Assembly (NCBI RefSeq): GCF_020733635.1
Contig: NZ_JAJFZL010000001.1
Coordinates: 558,001 to 622,000, forward strand
Source of the DNA: Nocardia spumae
Lineage (GTDB): Bacteria > Actinomycetota > Actinomycetes > Mycobacteriales > Mycobacteriaceae
Direction: 5' to 3'
Length of the DNA stretch: 64,000 nucleotides
The notes under the pieces were generated by a model, which saw only the letters and a list, made by a program, of their open reading frames with translations, had not been told where the DNA came from and ran no database searches. Positions 25,667-34,515 of the stretch are shown piece after piece (positions within the stretch are counted from its first letter, which is position 1; each line of letters starts with the position of its first letter). Position numbers and translations under genes: made by a program.

Positions 25667-27517
25667 GTGGCAACGGATATGAACACTGTGGTCGCGGCGG
25701 ATACCGCGGAGGCACCGGCCTCGCCGCTGTCGCGCATTCTCGCCGAAACCATCGCCGCCGCCCGTGCCGCCGATCGCGACGATCTGGTCGGCCGGCTCGA
25801 GGTGCTGGCCGACCGGATCCGCGATCCCCGCCGCCGGATCGTGGTGGCGGGCTTGGGCAATCAGGGCAAGAGTCAATTCGTCAACGCCCTGCTGAATCTC
25901 GAGATCAGCCCGGTGGGCGACGATGCGACGACCACGGTGCCGATCGTGCTCGCGCACGGTTCCCAGGCCCGCGCGCAGCTGGTGATCGCGGGCGCCTCGG
26001 GTGACGAGCGCGATCTCCGGCGAATACCGGTGCCGCTCGAGGAGATTCGCGCCGTCGGCGCGCGGTCGCCACACGGCCGGGTGCTGCGGGTGGAGGTCGA
26101 GCTGCCGAATCCGCTGCTGGCCGACGGCGTCGTCGTCATCGACACCCCGCCGGTCGGCGGCCATGCGACGGCCACGTCGGCGGCGGTGCTCGCGCTCGCT
26201 CCGGCGGCCGACGCGGTGCTCGTGCTGTCGGACGCGTCCACCGAACTCACCGAACCCGAGGTCGAGTTCCTGCGCCAGGTGCGGCAGTTGTGCCCCGCGG
26301 TGGCGCTGGTCCTGAGCAAGATCGATCTGTACCCGCACTGGCGTCAGGTGCTCGAGGCGGACCGATCCCATCTGGAGCGACATCGGCTGGTGCTGCCGAT
26401 CGTTCCGGTGTCGTCGGTGCTGCGCAGTCATGCGGTGCGCCTGCAGGATCAACAGCTGGGCCGTGAATCCGGATTCGGGGTGCTGTTCGATTTCCTGCGC
26501 GAACAGGTGGTGGCGCGGGATCAGGCCGCCGCCCGGCGCGCGGTGGCACTCGACATCTCCGCCGCCGCCGAACATCTCGCGCTGGCGCTCAGCAGCGAAC
26601 TGGTCGCGTTGCGCGACCCCGCGCGCGGTGCGGCGGCCATCCGGGAACTGCGAACCGCGAAGGCGCAGGCGGAGGATCTGCATCGCCGCACGGCGGCCTG
26701 GCAGCAGACCCTCGGCGACGGCATCACCGATCTGGCCGGCGATATCGACCACGATCTTCGAGATCGGTTGCGCACCATCGGCAGAACAGCCGAGGACTGG
26801 ATCGACGACAACGATCCGGGCCGGCTGTGGGAGCAGCTCGAGCAGTGGCTGACGCAGACCACCGACACCGCTGTCGGCGACAACCTGCTGTGGACCCACC
26901 AGCGCGCGATCCATCTCGCCGAGCGGGTGGCCGCCCATTTCCTCGAATTCGGTGCGGTGGATCTGCCCTCGGTGCGGTCCGGATCCGCGGCCGGCGAGAC
27001 ACGGGTGGCCGCGGTGACGCTCGCCGATCTCGAACCCGATCTCGGCCTCGGGCACAAACTGCTCGTCGGAATGCGCGGTTCCTACGGCGGCATGGTGATG
27101 GTCGGGCTGGCCAGTACCGTCGCCGGACTGGCCTTGATCAACCCGGTGTCGCTGGGTGCGGGAGTTCTGCTGGGTAGCAAGGCCTTCCGCGACGACAAGC
27201 GGGAACGGCTGGCCCGGCGCCGCAGCGAGGCGAAGGGGGCGGTGCGCCGCTATCTCGACGACGTGAGCTTCGAAGCGGGTAAGGAGTCCCGCGATCGCCT
27301 GCACCGCATCCATCGCATCCTGCGCGATCACTTCACCGGTATCGCCGATCGCAGTCTGCGGTCGATCAACGATTCGCTGCAGGGCGCGCAGGACGCGGCC
27401 GGTGTGGAGACCGCGCAGCGCGACCAGCGGTGCGCGGAACTCGATCGGCAGCTGCGGGTGGTGGCCGAACTGCGGCGCTACGCCGACTCCGTACTGCCGA
27501 GCGCCCCCGCGTCCTGA
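25667..27517 (+). CDS. iniA: IniA dynamin-like GTPase
   Basis: A 616-residue bacterial dynamin-like protein. The GTPase motifs are G1 GLGNQGKS (62-69), the G2-region threonines DDATTT, G3 DTPP and G4 SKID. A long helical stalk follows, with a hydrophobic paddle-like patch (GGMVMVGLASTVAGLALINPVSLGAGVLLG) that fits membrane insertion. Mycobacterial IniA binds and remodels membranes, and its loss raises sensitivity to cell-wall drugs. GTG 25667 is chosen because AAAGGG lies 5 nt upstream; ATG 25679 is the alternative. It is co-transcribed with iniB (28-bp gap). Confidence 0.9.
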   Translation: MATDMNTVVAADTAEAPASPLSRILAETIAAARAADRDDLVGRLEVLADRIRDPRRRIVVAGLGNQGKSQFVNALLNLEISPVGDDATTTVPIVLAHGSQARAQLVIAGASGDERDLRRIPVPLEEIRAVGARSPHGRVLRVEVELPNPLLADGVVVIDTPPVGGHATATSAAVLALAPAADAVLVLSDASTELTEPEVEFLRQVRQLCPAVALVLSKIDLYPHWRQVLEADRSHLERHRLVLPIVPVSSVLRSHAVRLQDQQLGRESGFGVLFDFLREQVVARDQAAARRAVALDISAAAEHLALALSSELVALRDPARGAAAIRELRTAKAQAEDLHRRTAAWQQTLGDGITDLAGDIDHDLRDRLRTIGRTAEDWIDDNDPGRLWEQLEQWLTQTTDTAVGDNLLWTHQRAIHLAERVAAHFLEFGAVDLPSVRSGSAAGETRVAAVTLADLEPDLGLGHKLLVGMRGSYGGMVMVGLASTVAGLALINPVSLGAGVLLGSKAFRDDKRERLARRRSEAKGAVRRYLDDVSFEAGKESRDRLHRIHRILRDHFTGIADRSLRSINDSLQGAQDAAGVETAQRDQRCAELDRQLRVVAELRRYADSVLPSAPAS

Positions 27518-27547
27518 GCCGGCCGTGCCCACCGGGAAACGAGTGGT

Positions 27548-27573
27548 GGCGCCGCCGCCCGGGCGGCGGCGCC
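27548..27573. terminator. 26-bp perfect palindrome between iniA and iniC
   Basis: GGCGCCGCCGCCC is followed directly by its reverse complement. It lies 30 bp past the iniA stop and just before the iniC promoter. A strong hairpin here could terminate or attenuate the iniBA transcript. Confidence 0.6.
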
Positions 27574-27585
27574 GGCCCGCTCGGG

Positions 27586-27591
27586 TACCGT
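27586..27591 (+). promoter_or_regulatory. -10 hexamer, possible leaderless promoter of iniC
   Basis: TACCGT ends 6 nt before GTG 27598 and there is no Shine-Dalgarno sequence. With the palindrome just upstream, iniC may be transcribed separately from iniBA. Confidence 0.5.
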
Positions 27592-27597
27592 AGCGGC

Positions 27598-29199
27598 GTG
27601 AGTTACCAGGTCAGCGACCGGGCGCCCGGGATCGCGGGCGAAGCGCACCTGTTGGTCGCGGCCGCGCGGCAGGCCTTCGCGCCGCATTCGGCCCCGGCGC
27701 GGCTGCTCGGCGACTGTGCGCGGCGCCTCGAACAACCGCTGCGCGTGGCGCTGGCCGGTCAGCTCAAAGCCGGAAAGTCGACGTTGCTCAACGCACTGGT
27801 GGGTCAGGACATCGCCCCGACCGATGCCACCGAGTGCACTCGGATGGTGACCTGGTACCGGCACGGTTCGGCGCCACGGGTGACGGCCCTGGCCGCGGAC
27901 GGCGCGCACGCCGATGTGGCGGTACGCCGCACACCCGGTGCCGACGGCCTGCCCGGTGCGCACGGGCTGAGCTTCGATCTGTCGGCTCTGCGCTGGAATA
28001 CCGCCGGCGATCACGAGGTCGACCACCTGGACGTGCAATGGCCGACGGCCACTCTGGCCCGGACCACCATCATCGATACGCCGGGGACGTCCTCGCTGTC
28101 GCGTGAGGTGTCGCTGCGCACCTCCACGCTGCTCGCCCCGGAGCCGGATGCCGCGGTGGCGCTGCCCGAGGCCGACGCGGTGGTGTATCTGCTGCGCCGC
28201 CTCGACGCCGCCGATATCGGATTCCTCGAGCGCATCGGTGCGGGACACGAAGAGCAGCAGGGTATCTCGGGTCCGTTGGGAGTGATCGGGGTGGTCTCCC
28301 GCGCGGACGAGATCGGTGCGGGCCGTATCGACGCCCTGCATTCGGCCCGGGAGGTATCGGCCCGCTTCGCCACCGAACTGGAGCGAACGGGCCTGTGCCA
28401 GGAGGTGATTCCGGTCGCGGGCCTGCTCGCCTTCGCGGCCGCGACCTTGCGTCAACGCGAATTCGATGCCTTCGAGGCCTTGGCCGGTGTGTCGACCGAG
28501 GACCTGAGCGTCGCGCTGCTGTCGGCCGACCGGTTCTCGCACCCGGAGCTGCCGCTGCCGGTGCCGGCGCGACTGCGCGCCCACCTCGCCGCCCGCTTCG
28601 GTCTGTTCGGCATTCGGATGGCCGTGACCCTGATCCGGCTCGGTGTCCGCGATTCCGCCGCATTGGCGGCGGAATTGGCGCAGCGCAGCGGTGTGGACGA
28701 GTTGCGATCGGTGCTCGATACCCAATTCGCGCAGCGCGCCGATCAGTTGAAGGCGCATTCGGCGCTGACCGCGGTCGCGCGCATCGTGGCCGCGCACCCG
28801 GGAACTCGTGCCGACGAGTTGCTACCGCGCATCCACAGGCTGTTGGCGGATGTGCACGGATTCGCGGAACTCCGATTGCTCGGCCGACTGCGCACCGACG
28901 AACTGCCCCTGCCCGCCGACGATCTCGCGGAGTTGCATCGCCTGATCGGCGGAGCCGGGATCGCGCCGCATCTGCGGCTCGGACTACCCGTGGATTCCGC
29001 ACCGGACATGCTGCGCACCCGTGCCGTCGCGGCGGTGAACAAATGGCGGGCCCGCGCCCGCCACCCCCTCGCGGATCAGCTCACCACCAACGCGTGCCTG
29101 ACCGCGGTCCGCAGCGCGGAAGGTCTGGTGGTGCAGTTGCGGGAACCGGAGACCGCGCCACTGCAGCAGGTCCGGCGACCGCCACGCTTCCGGAGCTGA
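27598..29199 (+). CDS. iniC: IniC dynamin-like GTPase
   Basis: A 533-residue dynamin-like protein, partner of IniA. Motifs are G1 GQLKAGKS (54-61), the G2-region threonine in DATECTRMV, G3 DTPGTSS and G4 SRADE. The C-terminal ~250 residues are helical. IniA and IniC are thought to act together at the membrane. Its start follows a 26-bp palindrome and a -10-like hexamer, unlike the tight coupling expected in one operon. GTG 27598 is the only start that fits the N-terminus of the family without overlapping the palindrome. Confidence 0.88.
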   Translation: MSYQVSDRAPGIAGEAHLLVAAARQAFAPHSAPARLLGDCARRLEQPLRVALAGQLKAGKSTLLNALVGQDIAPTDATECTRMVTWYRHGSAPRVTALAADGAHADVAVRRTPGADGLPGAHGLSFDLSALRWNTAGDHEVDHLDVQWPTATLARTTIIDTPGTSSLSREVSLRTSTLLAPEPDAAVALPEADAVVYLLRRLDAADIGFLERIGAGHEEQQGISGPLGVIGVVSRADEIGAGRIDALHSAREVSARFATELERTGLCQEVIPVAGLLAFAAATLRQREFDAFEALAGVSTEDLSVALLSADRFSHPELPLPVPARLRAHLAARFGLFGIRMAVTLIRLGVRDSAALAAELAQRSGVDELRSVLDTQFAQRADQLKAHSALTAVARIVAAHPGTRADELLPRIHRLLADVHGFAELRLLGRLRTDELPLPADDLAELHRLIGGAGIAPHLRLGLPVDSAPDMLRTRAVAAVNKWRARARHPLADQLTTNACLTAVRSAEGLVVQLREPETAPLQQVRRPPRFRS

Positions 29200-29316
29200 G
29201 TGGTCGCACGTGACGTAGGTCACGGCGACGAGCTGTCACAGCGCTCCCCCTCGGGTGTCGAAACCGGATGTAAGGACCGAAAACCGTCGGTCGACGATCC
29301 CATCCGAGGACACATC

Positions 29317-30210
29317 ATGCCCACCGTGACGACACTCGATTCCTTCATGACCTACCGCGACACCGGTGCGGGTACGGTGCCCGTGGTCTTCCTGCACGGC
29401 AATCCGACCTCGTCCTATCTGTGGCGCAATGTGATTCCGCATGTCGATCCGCTGACCCGCGTGCTGGCGCCCGATCTGATCGGGATGGGGGAATCGGGTA
29501 AGCCCGACAGCGGCTATCGGTTCGCCGATCACGCTCGCTATCTCGATGCCTGGTTCGATGAGCTGGAGTTGGACGAGGTGGTGCTCGTCGGGCACGACTG
29601 GGGTGGGGCACTGGCCATGGACCGGGCCGCGCGCCATCCCGAGCGGGTGCGCGGGATCGCGGTGCTGGAGACCTTCCTGCGGCCGCTGGCCTGGTCGGAT
29701 CTGCCGCAACAGGGTCAGGATCTGTTCCGGCGCTTCCGGTCACCCGAGGGGGAGCGAATGATCTTGCAGGACAATATGTTCATCGAGTTCAACCTTCCGT
29801 TCGGCGCGAAGAGCCTGACCCCGGCCGATCTGGATGTGTATCGAGCCCCCTACCCGACGCCGGAGTCGCGGCTGCCGATGCTGGTGTGGCCGAGGGAATT
29901 ACCGCTCGACGGCGAACCGGCCGATGTCGTCGCCGTGATCGAGGACTACGGCCGCTGGATGGCCGCGACCCCGGATATCCCCAAGCTGGTGATGGCTGTG
30001 GACAACGGTGTCGGGATGGGCGGGCAGGAGTCGATCGATTGGGCGCGGCGCACATTCGCCGCGGTGGAGGTCGCGAACATCGGCCCCGCCGGACATCACG
30101 CGCCCGAGGATCGGCCCGATGCCATCGGCACGGCGGTCGCCGAGTGGGTGAGCCGTCACGGGCTCACCACCCGGCGGGATTCGGCCGGGGAGCTGACAAG
30201 CACTCGATGA
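29317..30210 (+). CDS. Haloalkane dehalogenase (alpha/beta hydrolase)
   Basis: A 297-residue enzyme that should hydrolyse carbon-halogen bonds in haloalkanes to alcohols. The catalytic set seen in the DhaA/LinB-type subfamily is present: nucleophile Asp94 and halide-binding Trp95 (GHDWGG), halide-binding Asn29 (HGNPTSS), acid Glu118 (VLETFLRP) and base His260 (GPAGHHAPED). CGAGGA lies 6 nt before ATG 29317. The length matches the family. The ECF sigma gene follows closely. The true substrate in the cell is unknown; many such enzymes have no known natural halide. Confidence 0.9.
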   Translation: MPTVTTLDSFMTYRDTGAGTVPVVFLHGNPTSSYLWRNVIPHVDPLTRVLAPDLIGMGESGKPDSGYRFADHARYLDAWFDELELDEVVLVGHDWGGALAMDRAARHPERVRGIAVLETFLRPLAWSDLPQQGQDLFRRFRSPEGERMILQDNMFIEFNLPFGAKSLTPADLDVYRAPYPTPESRLPMLVWPRELPLDGEPADVVAVIEDYGRWMAATPDIPKLVMAVDNGVGMGGQESIDWARRTFAAVEVANIGPAGHHAPEDRPDAIGTAVAEWVSRHGLTTRRDSAGELTSTR

Positions 30211-30254
30211 CCTGTGCGGTTGCGCGGTCCGGGAGATCGCCGGACGATCGGTCG

Positions 30255-31112
30255 ATGACCGCCGACCCCGCCGATGAGCACAGACGCGCTACCGAACTGG
30301 TCGATCGCGCCGTCGCGGGGGACCGCGGCGCGATCACCGAGGTCGTGCGAACGCTGCAGGATCCGCTGTACCGCTTGGCCCTGCGCATGACCGGCCGTCC
30401 CGTCGACGCCGAGGACGCGGTGCAGGAGATCCTGCTGCGCGTGGTCGGCAATCTGGCGAGCTGGCGCGGTGAGGCGAAGCTGTCGACCTGGGCGTATCGC
30501 ATCGGCGTGAACTATCTGCTGAATCTGCGGCGTCGCAGTCCGCAGGAGGCGGCCCGGCTGGATCTCGACGTCTTCGGCGACAGTTTGCTGGCCGGGCTCG
30601 CCGACGACGACTACCGGGGGCCGGAAGCGACCGTGCTCACCCGGGAGGTGCGTTTGGGGTGCAGTCAGGCGATGCTGCAGTGTCTGAGCCGGGACGAGCG
30701 GATCGCGTTCGTCCTCGCCGACGTCTTCGAACTGAGTTCCGCCGAGGCGGCCTGGATCCTCGACATTACCGCCGCCGCCTATCGGAAACGGCTGGAGCGA
30801 GCCAGAACTCGGCTCGGCAACTTCCTGAACGCCACCTGCGGTGTGGTGAATCCGGCGGGGCCGTGCCGCTGTGCCCGCCGGGTGCCGGCCGCGATCGCCG
30901 GCGGCCGGATCGACGCGAATCGTCCGGCCCTGGCGGCCCATCCGGTCGCGGCCGGTGGCCGCACCGCCGAACGAGCCGAACAGCAGATGATCGGCTTGCA
31001 CGACGCCGCATCGGTCTTTCGCGCCCATCCCGACTACGCGCTGCCGCCGGCGCGGCTCGACGCGATCGCGCGCCTGCTGAACTCCGGACGTTTTCCGATG
31101 CTCGATCGCTGA
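30255..31112 (+). CDS. ECF-type RNA polymerase sigma factor
   Basis: A 285-residue ECF sigma factor. Region 2 is clear (DPLYRLALRMTGRPVDAEDAVQEI, then LSTWAYRIGVNYLLNLRRR). Region 4 is the helix-turn-helix around LSSAEAAWILDITAAAYRKRLERAR. A ~100-residue C-terminal extension contains a Cys-rich segment (CGVVNPAGPCRCARR) that may bind zinc and replace a separate anti-sigma factor. ATG 30255 gives the expected distance to region 2. An ATG at 30207 overlaps the dehalogenase stop (ATGA) and would add 16 residues, so translational coupling is possible. Targets unknown. Confidence 0.85.
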   Translation: MTADPADEHRRATELVDRAVAGDRGAITEVVRTLQDPLYRLALRMTGRPVDAEDAVQEILLRVVGNLASWRGEAKLSTWAYRIGVNYLLNLRRRSPQEAARLDLDVFGDSLLAGLADDDYRGPEATVLTREVRLGCSQAMLQCLSRDERIAFVLADVFELSSAEAAWILDITAAAYRKRLERARTRLGNFLNATCGVVNPAGPCRCARRVPAAIAGGRIDANRPALAAHPVAAGGRTAERAEQQMIGLHDAASVFRAHPDYALPPARLDAIARLLNSGRFPMLDR

Positions 31113-31115
31113 GCG

Positions 31116-32276
31116 TCACACCTCGATCACTGAACTACCCGGATCCACGAGGATCTTCGCGTGCTTGTCCGGACTGCCCAGTGCGGTGAACGCGTTGTCC
31201 ACACCGCTGAGCCCCACCGTGCCCGTGATCAGCGGCGCGGGATCGACCTTGCCGTCCGCGAGCATATGCAGGGTGTCGCGGAATTCGCCGGGGTCGTAGC
31301 CGAAGGCGAAGCGGAGCTCGATCTCCTTGTTGATCGCCATCGCGGGCCGGAACCGGTCGACCTCCATGCACACCCCCACCACCACGATCCGGGTCGAGGG
31401 CGGCGCGGCGGTGAGGAGCTGGTCGATCATGCCGGGGACGCCGACACATTCGAAGACGACCGGACCGGTCGGTGCGGCATCGAGGGTGTGGGCGATGCGG
31501 AACAGATACCACCAGGGCAGTTTCGGCACACTGCGCAACCGCGCCATGGCGTCGAAGCCGAGGTTGAGCACATCGGTGACGCCGGAGATCCGGCCCTTGG
31601 CGGGATTGGCCTGCCACGGTGATTCCAATGCCGGATCGACCACCACATTGGCGCCGCACTGCCGGGCCAGCTCACGCCGCCGTGGTGAGAAGTCGCTGGC
31701 GACAATGTTCTTCACGCCCGAGGCGCGCAGCATGCTGATCACCGCCAGGCCGATCGGGCCGCAGCCGACGACGAACGCCGTCTGCTTGCGCCCCACCCGC
31801 CCCTTGCGCACCGCGTGCCAGGCCACCGCCATCGGTTCGGTCAGCGCCGCGTGATCGGTCGACAGTCCGTTGGGAACCGGAAAGGTCATCGACTCCTGGA
31901 CGACCACCTGCTCGGCGTAGCCGCCGGGCGCCCGCTGCGACAGCCCCGTCAGTTCCGGCTCGCGCCCGTTACGGATGATCGGCAGCGCCACCACCCGGGT
32001 GCCGGGCGCCCATCGTTTGCGGCAGTCCGGGCCGTATTCGACTATCTCCCCGCAGAATTCGTGGCCCAGCACCACACGCTGATCGGATCGCATGAAGTTC
32101 TGGTAGCCGGTCGCCGCCGCGAGCTCGGCGAGATCGTCGCAGTGCAGACGGGCGTGCAGATCCGAACCGCAGATCCCGCAGCGCGACACCGACAGCAGCA
32201 CCTGGCCCGGTCCGGGCCTCGGTGCCGGAATGTCGGCGACTTCCAGCTTGCCTTCGGAACACACCACGGCCTTCAT
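31116..32276 (-). CDS. Zinc-dependent alcohol dehydrogenase
   Basis: A 386-residue medium-chain dehydrogenase/reductase that should oxidise an alcohol with NAD(P). Catalytic zinc ligands lie in RCGICGSDLH and LGHEFCGE. The Rossmann motif is VVGCGPIGLAVISML. An insertion around residues 215-260 (long segment after ASDFSPRRRELARQCGANVVVDP) is typical of the group. Only 3 bp separate its stop from that of the convergent sigma factor. The start ATG 32276 opens the family N-terminus MKAVVCSEGKLEV. Substrate unknown. Confidence 0.88.
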   Translation of the reverse strand: MKAVVCSEGKLEVADIPAPRPGPGQVLLSVSRCGICGSDLHARLHCDDLAELAAATGYQNFMRSDQRVVLGHEFCGEIVEYGPDCRKRWAPGTRVVALPIIRNGREPELTGLSQRAPGGYAEQVVVQESMTFPVPNGLSTDHAALTEPMAVAWHAVRKGRVGRKQTAFVVGCGPIGLAVISMLRASGVKNIVASDFSPRRRELARQCGANVVVDPALESPWQANPAKGRISGVTDVLNLGFDAMARLRSVPKLPWWYLFRIAHTLDAAPTGPVVFECVGVPGMIDQLLTAAPPSTRIVVVGVCMEVDRFRPAMAINKEIELRFAFGYDPGEFRDTLHMLADGKVDPAPLITGTVGLSGVDNAFTALGSPDKHAKILVDPGSSVIEV

Positions 32277-32516
32277 ATTCGAACGGTACCGCGCAGTCGG
32301 GTGGCGCTGCCGCGACTTCGCCCACCTCCACTGTGGCCGGTTCCACTCGGAAGCCGGCCCCTCGGGGCGGCGCCTCCGGCGACTGCCCGAATGAGCTCGT
32401 GGCACAGCCGGATCCGTGGGTTGCCCTCCGGTGAGGCGGACCCCGCGCAGACGGGTCGGCCGGCTGTCGGGATCCCTCAACGGTGCGATGCGGCCCTGCG
32501 CAGTTCACCGGCGCTC

Positions 32517-32522
32517 TACCAT
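32517..32522 (+). promoter_or_regulatory. -10 hexamer, leaderless promoter of the DUF1707 pair
   Basis: TACCAT ends 6 nt before GTG 32529, without a Shine-Dalgarno sequence. Confidence 0.5.
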
Positions 32523-32528
32523 CCAGGG

Positions 32529-33614
32529 GTGAGCTCCCGATCGTCCTCTATGCCTGAATCGCCGCGTGCGGCCGCACCGGGGATGCGGGCCCGCGATATG
32601 GACCGGGTTCGGGTCCGCGCCCTGCTGGACGCCGCCTATGAGGAGGGGCAGCTCGGCGCCGACGAGTACCACGATCGATCCGACCGGGCCGACGCCGCGA
32701 AGACGATCGGGGAACTGCGGCGGCTGGTGGGGGATCTGCAAGCTCCCGCGGGTGTCGCGGGCTGGGCCGAACCGCCCCGCCCGGGGGCCGCGCGGAGCAC
32801 AGGGCGGTATCCGGCGCGTATCCGGGCTCGGGCCGAGGATCGGGACCGCACCTGCCGCGCCCTCGACGCCGCCTTGGCCGACGGCCAGTTGTCCGCGGAC
32901 GAGCATGAGGCGCTGACCGCCCTGACCGCCGATGCGAAGACCCTGGGCGATCTGGCGGCCTTGACCGAAGATCTGCAGCGCCCGGCCGAATCGCCGATCG
33001 ATCCGCGTTCGCGGGCGAATACCCGGGCGGCGTGGCTCACCGGTGCGGCGGCGGTGGTGGCGGTCGCCGCGGCGGTGGGTGGCTATCTGCTGACGCATCG
33101 GTCCGCGCCGGTACCCGAACCGGTGGCCGCGCCGGTGCCGCAGCGGGTGGCGCCCGTCGTGGTCGAGACCCCGGATCTCACCACGGCCGCGGGATTCGAG
33201 AAGTTCCGCCGGGACTTTCAGGCGAAATTCGGCGATACCACCGTCGACGAGGTGACCCTGTTCCCCGACTACGCATCGATCGACCGGACGTCGGCCGCAC
33301 AGCCGAATCGGGTTGTCGACTACTCGTATCGCGGTGGCTTCATGGCCACCAGCGCGCCGACGACCCGCTCCGCCGACAAACCGATCTTCGATCTGGCCGG
33401 TGTGAACGCGGCCGTACTGGCCGATCTGATCGCCCGCGCCGTCCCGATGCTGAAGGTCGAGGGCGGTGCGGTGAGCCACCTCGACATGGGCATCGACAGC
33501 AGCACCGAGGTGCCGACGATCAGCATCTATGTCGGCAACAAATTCAACGAGAGCGGCTACCTGGAGGCCACCCCCGCCGGTGAGCTGATCCGGGCCTACC
33601 CGTTCGGCAGATAG
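32529..33614 (+). CDS. Membrane protein with two DUF1707 domains
   Basis: A 361-residue protein. Two DUF1707 domains are visible (RARDMDRVRVRALLDAAYEEGQL around residue 25, and RAEDRDRTCRALDAALADGQL around residue 105). One membrane helix (near 170-190) follows, then an extracytoplasmic domain starting TTAAGFEKFRRDFQAKFG. The next gene encodes a shorter paralog with one DUF1707 domain, and the C-terminal domains align through DEVTLFPDYASIDR and DDVTLHPDNASIER. DUF1707 resembles SHOCT-type binding modules; function unknown. The leaderless GTG 32529 gives the longest supported start. Confidence 0.8.
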   Translation: MSSRSSSMPESPRAAAPGMRARDMDRVRVRALLDAAYEEGQLGADEYHDRSDRADAAKTIGELRRLVGDLQAPAGVAGWAEPPRPGAARSTGRYPARIRARAEDRDRTCRALDAALADGQLSADEHEALTALTADAKTLGDLAALTEDLQRPAESPIDPRSRANTRAAWLTGAAAVVAVAAAVGGYLLTHRSAPVPEPVAAPVPQRVAPVVVETPDLTTAAGFEKFRRDFQAKFGDTTVDEVTLFPDYASIDRTSAAQPNRVVDYSYRGGFMATSAPTTRSADKPIFDLAGVNAAVLADLIARAVPMLKVEGGAVSHLDMGIDSSTEVPTISIYVGNKFNESGYLEATPAGELIRAYPFGR

Positions 33615-33625
33615 GTGCGGATGTG

Positions 33626-34417
33626 ATGGCGGCTTACGAATCGACGGCCAACAGTGGTCTGCGCGTTCGCGATACGGATCGAGTGGATGCGTGCGCACTC
33701 CTGGACGCCGCGCGTGACAACGGGCAATTGACCGATGCCGAACATGCCACCCGTACCGCCGCGGCGATGCGGGCGCGCACCTTCGGTGAGGTGGAGGCCG
33801 TTGTCGACGATCTGCAGATCCCGGCCAATTTGGTCGACTCGCCCGTGGTCAGTCCAGCCCGGCGCCGGTCGTCGCGTCGCTGGATCGTGGCCGCCGCGGT
33901 GGTGGCCGGGGCGGCGTTGATCGGCATGTTCTGCGGCTGGGTGAGCAGCGAGGGCGGTCCGATCGGGAAGCCCGCTCCCGCGGATATGACGACCGCGGCG
34001 GGTATCGAATCCTTCCTCGCCGCCTATCGCGCGCATTTCGGTGACCTGTTGGCCGACGATGTCACACTGCATCCGGACAACGCGTCGATCGAGCGACCCG
34101 GACAGGGTGATCCGGCGAAGTCCGAAAGGATCTCCTACAAAGGCGAATTCGACACCTGGACCACCAGCACCCGGGAGCCGGACCTCGCGCCGATCGATCT
34201 CGGTGCGATCGATGTTCCGAAACTGGCGGCGCTGATGGCCGGCGCCGCGCGCACGGTCGGTGCGCCGCAGGCGCCGATCAGTCACCTCATCATCGACCGC
34301 ACGACGCTCGGCGTCGGGAAGGAGCCCGTCATCACCATCTATACCGAGGGCGCGCGCGGTGGCTATCTGGTGACCAGCCTGGCCGGTGAGCCGCTGTACG
34401 TCTCCAAGGCCCGATAG
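33626..34417 (+). CDS. Membrane protein with one DUF1707 domain, tandem paralog
   Basis: A 263-residue paralog of the preceding gene, starting 11 bp after its stop and so in the same operon. One DUF1707 domain (RVRDTDRVDACALLDAARDNGQL), one membrane helix (near residues 86-108) and a C-terminal domain beginning TTAAGIESFLAAYRAHFG. GTG 33623 is an equal alternative start. Function unknown; the pair looks like a tandem duplication in which one copy gained or lost a DUF1707 domain. Confidence 0.8.
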   Translation: MAAYESTANSGLRVRDTDRVDACALLDAARDNGQLTDAEHATRTAAAMRARTFGEVEAVVDDLQIPANLVDSPVVSPARRRSSRRWIVAAAVVAGAALIGMFCGWVSSEGGPIGKPAPADMTTAAGIESFLAAYRAHFGDLLADDVTLHPDNASIERPGQGDPAKSERISYKGEFDTWTTSTREPDLAPIDLGAIDVPKLAALMAGAARTVGAPQAPISHLIIDRTTLGVGKEPVITIYTEGARGGYLVTSLAGEPLYVSKAR

Positions 34418-34515
34418 GCCGGGTACGTGGCGCGCGGGCCGGCGGTTTCATCCGTTGCCGCGGGGTAGAACCACATCGAGAGCAATCGCCGGGACCCACG
34501 AGAGCAGGTGACGGG

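Noticed and set aside
25616..27532. Long open frame on the minus strand opposite iniA
   Set aside because: IniA has all GTPase motifs on the plus strand; the opposite frame is His/Gln/Arg-rich antisense translation without motifs.
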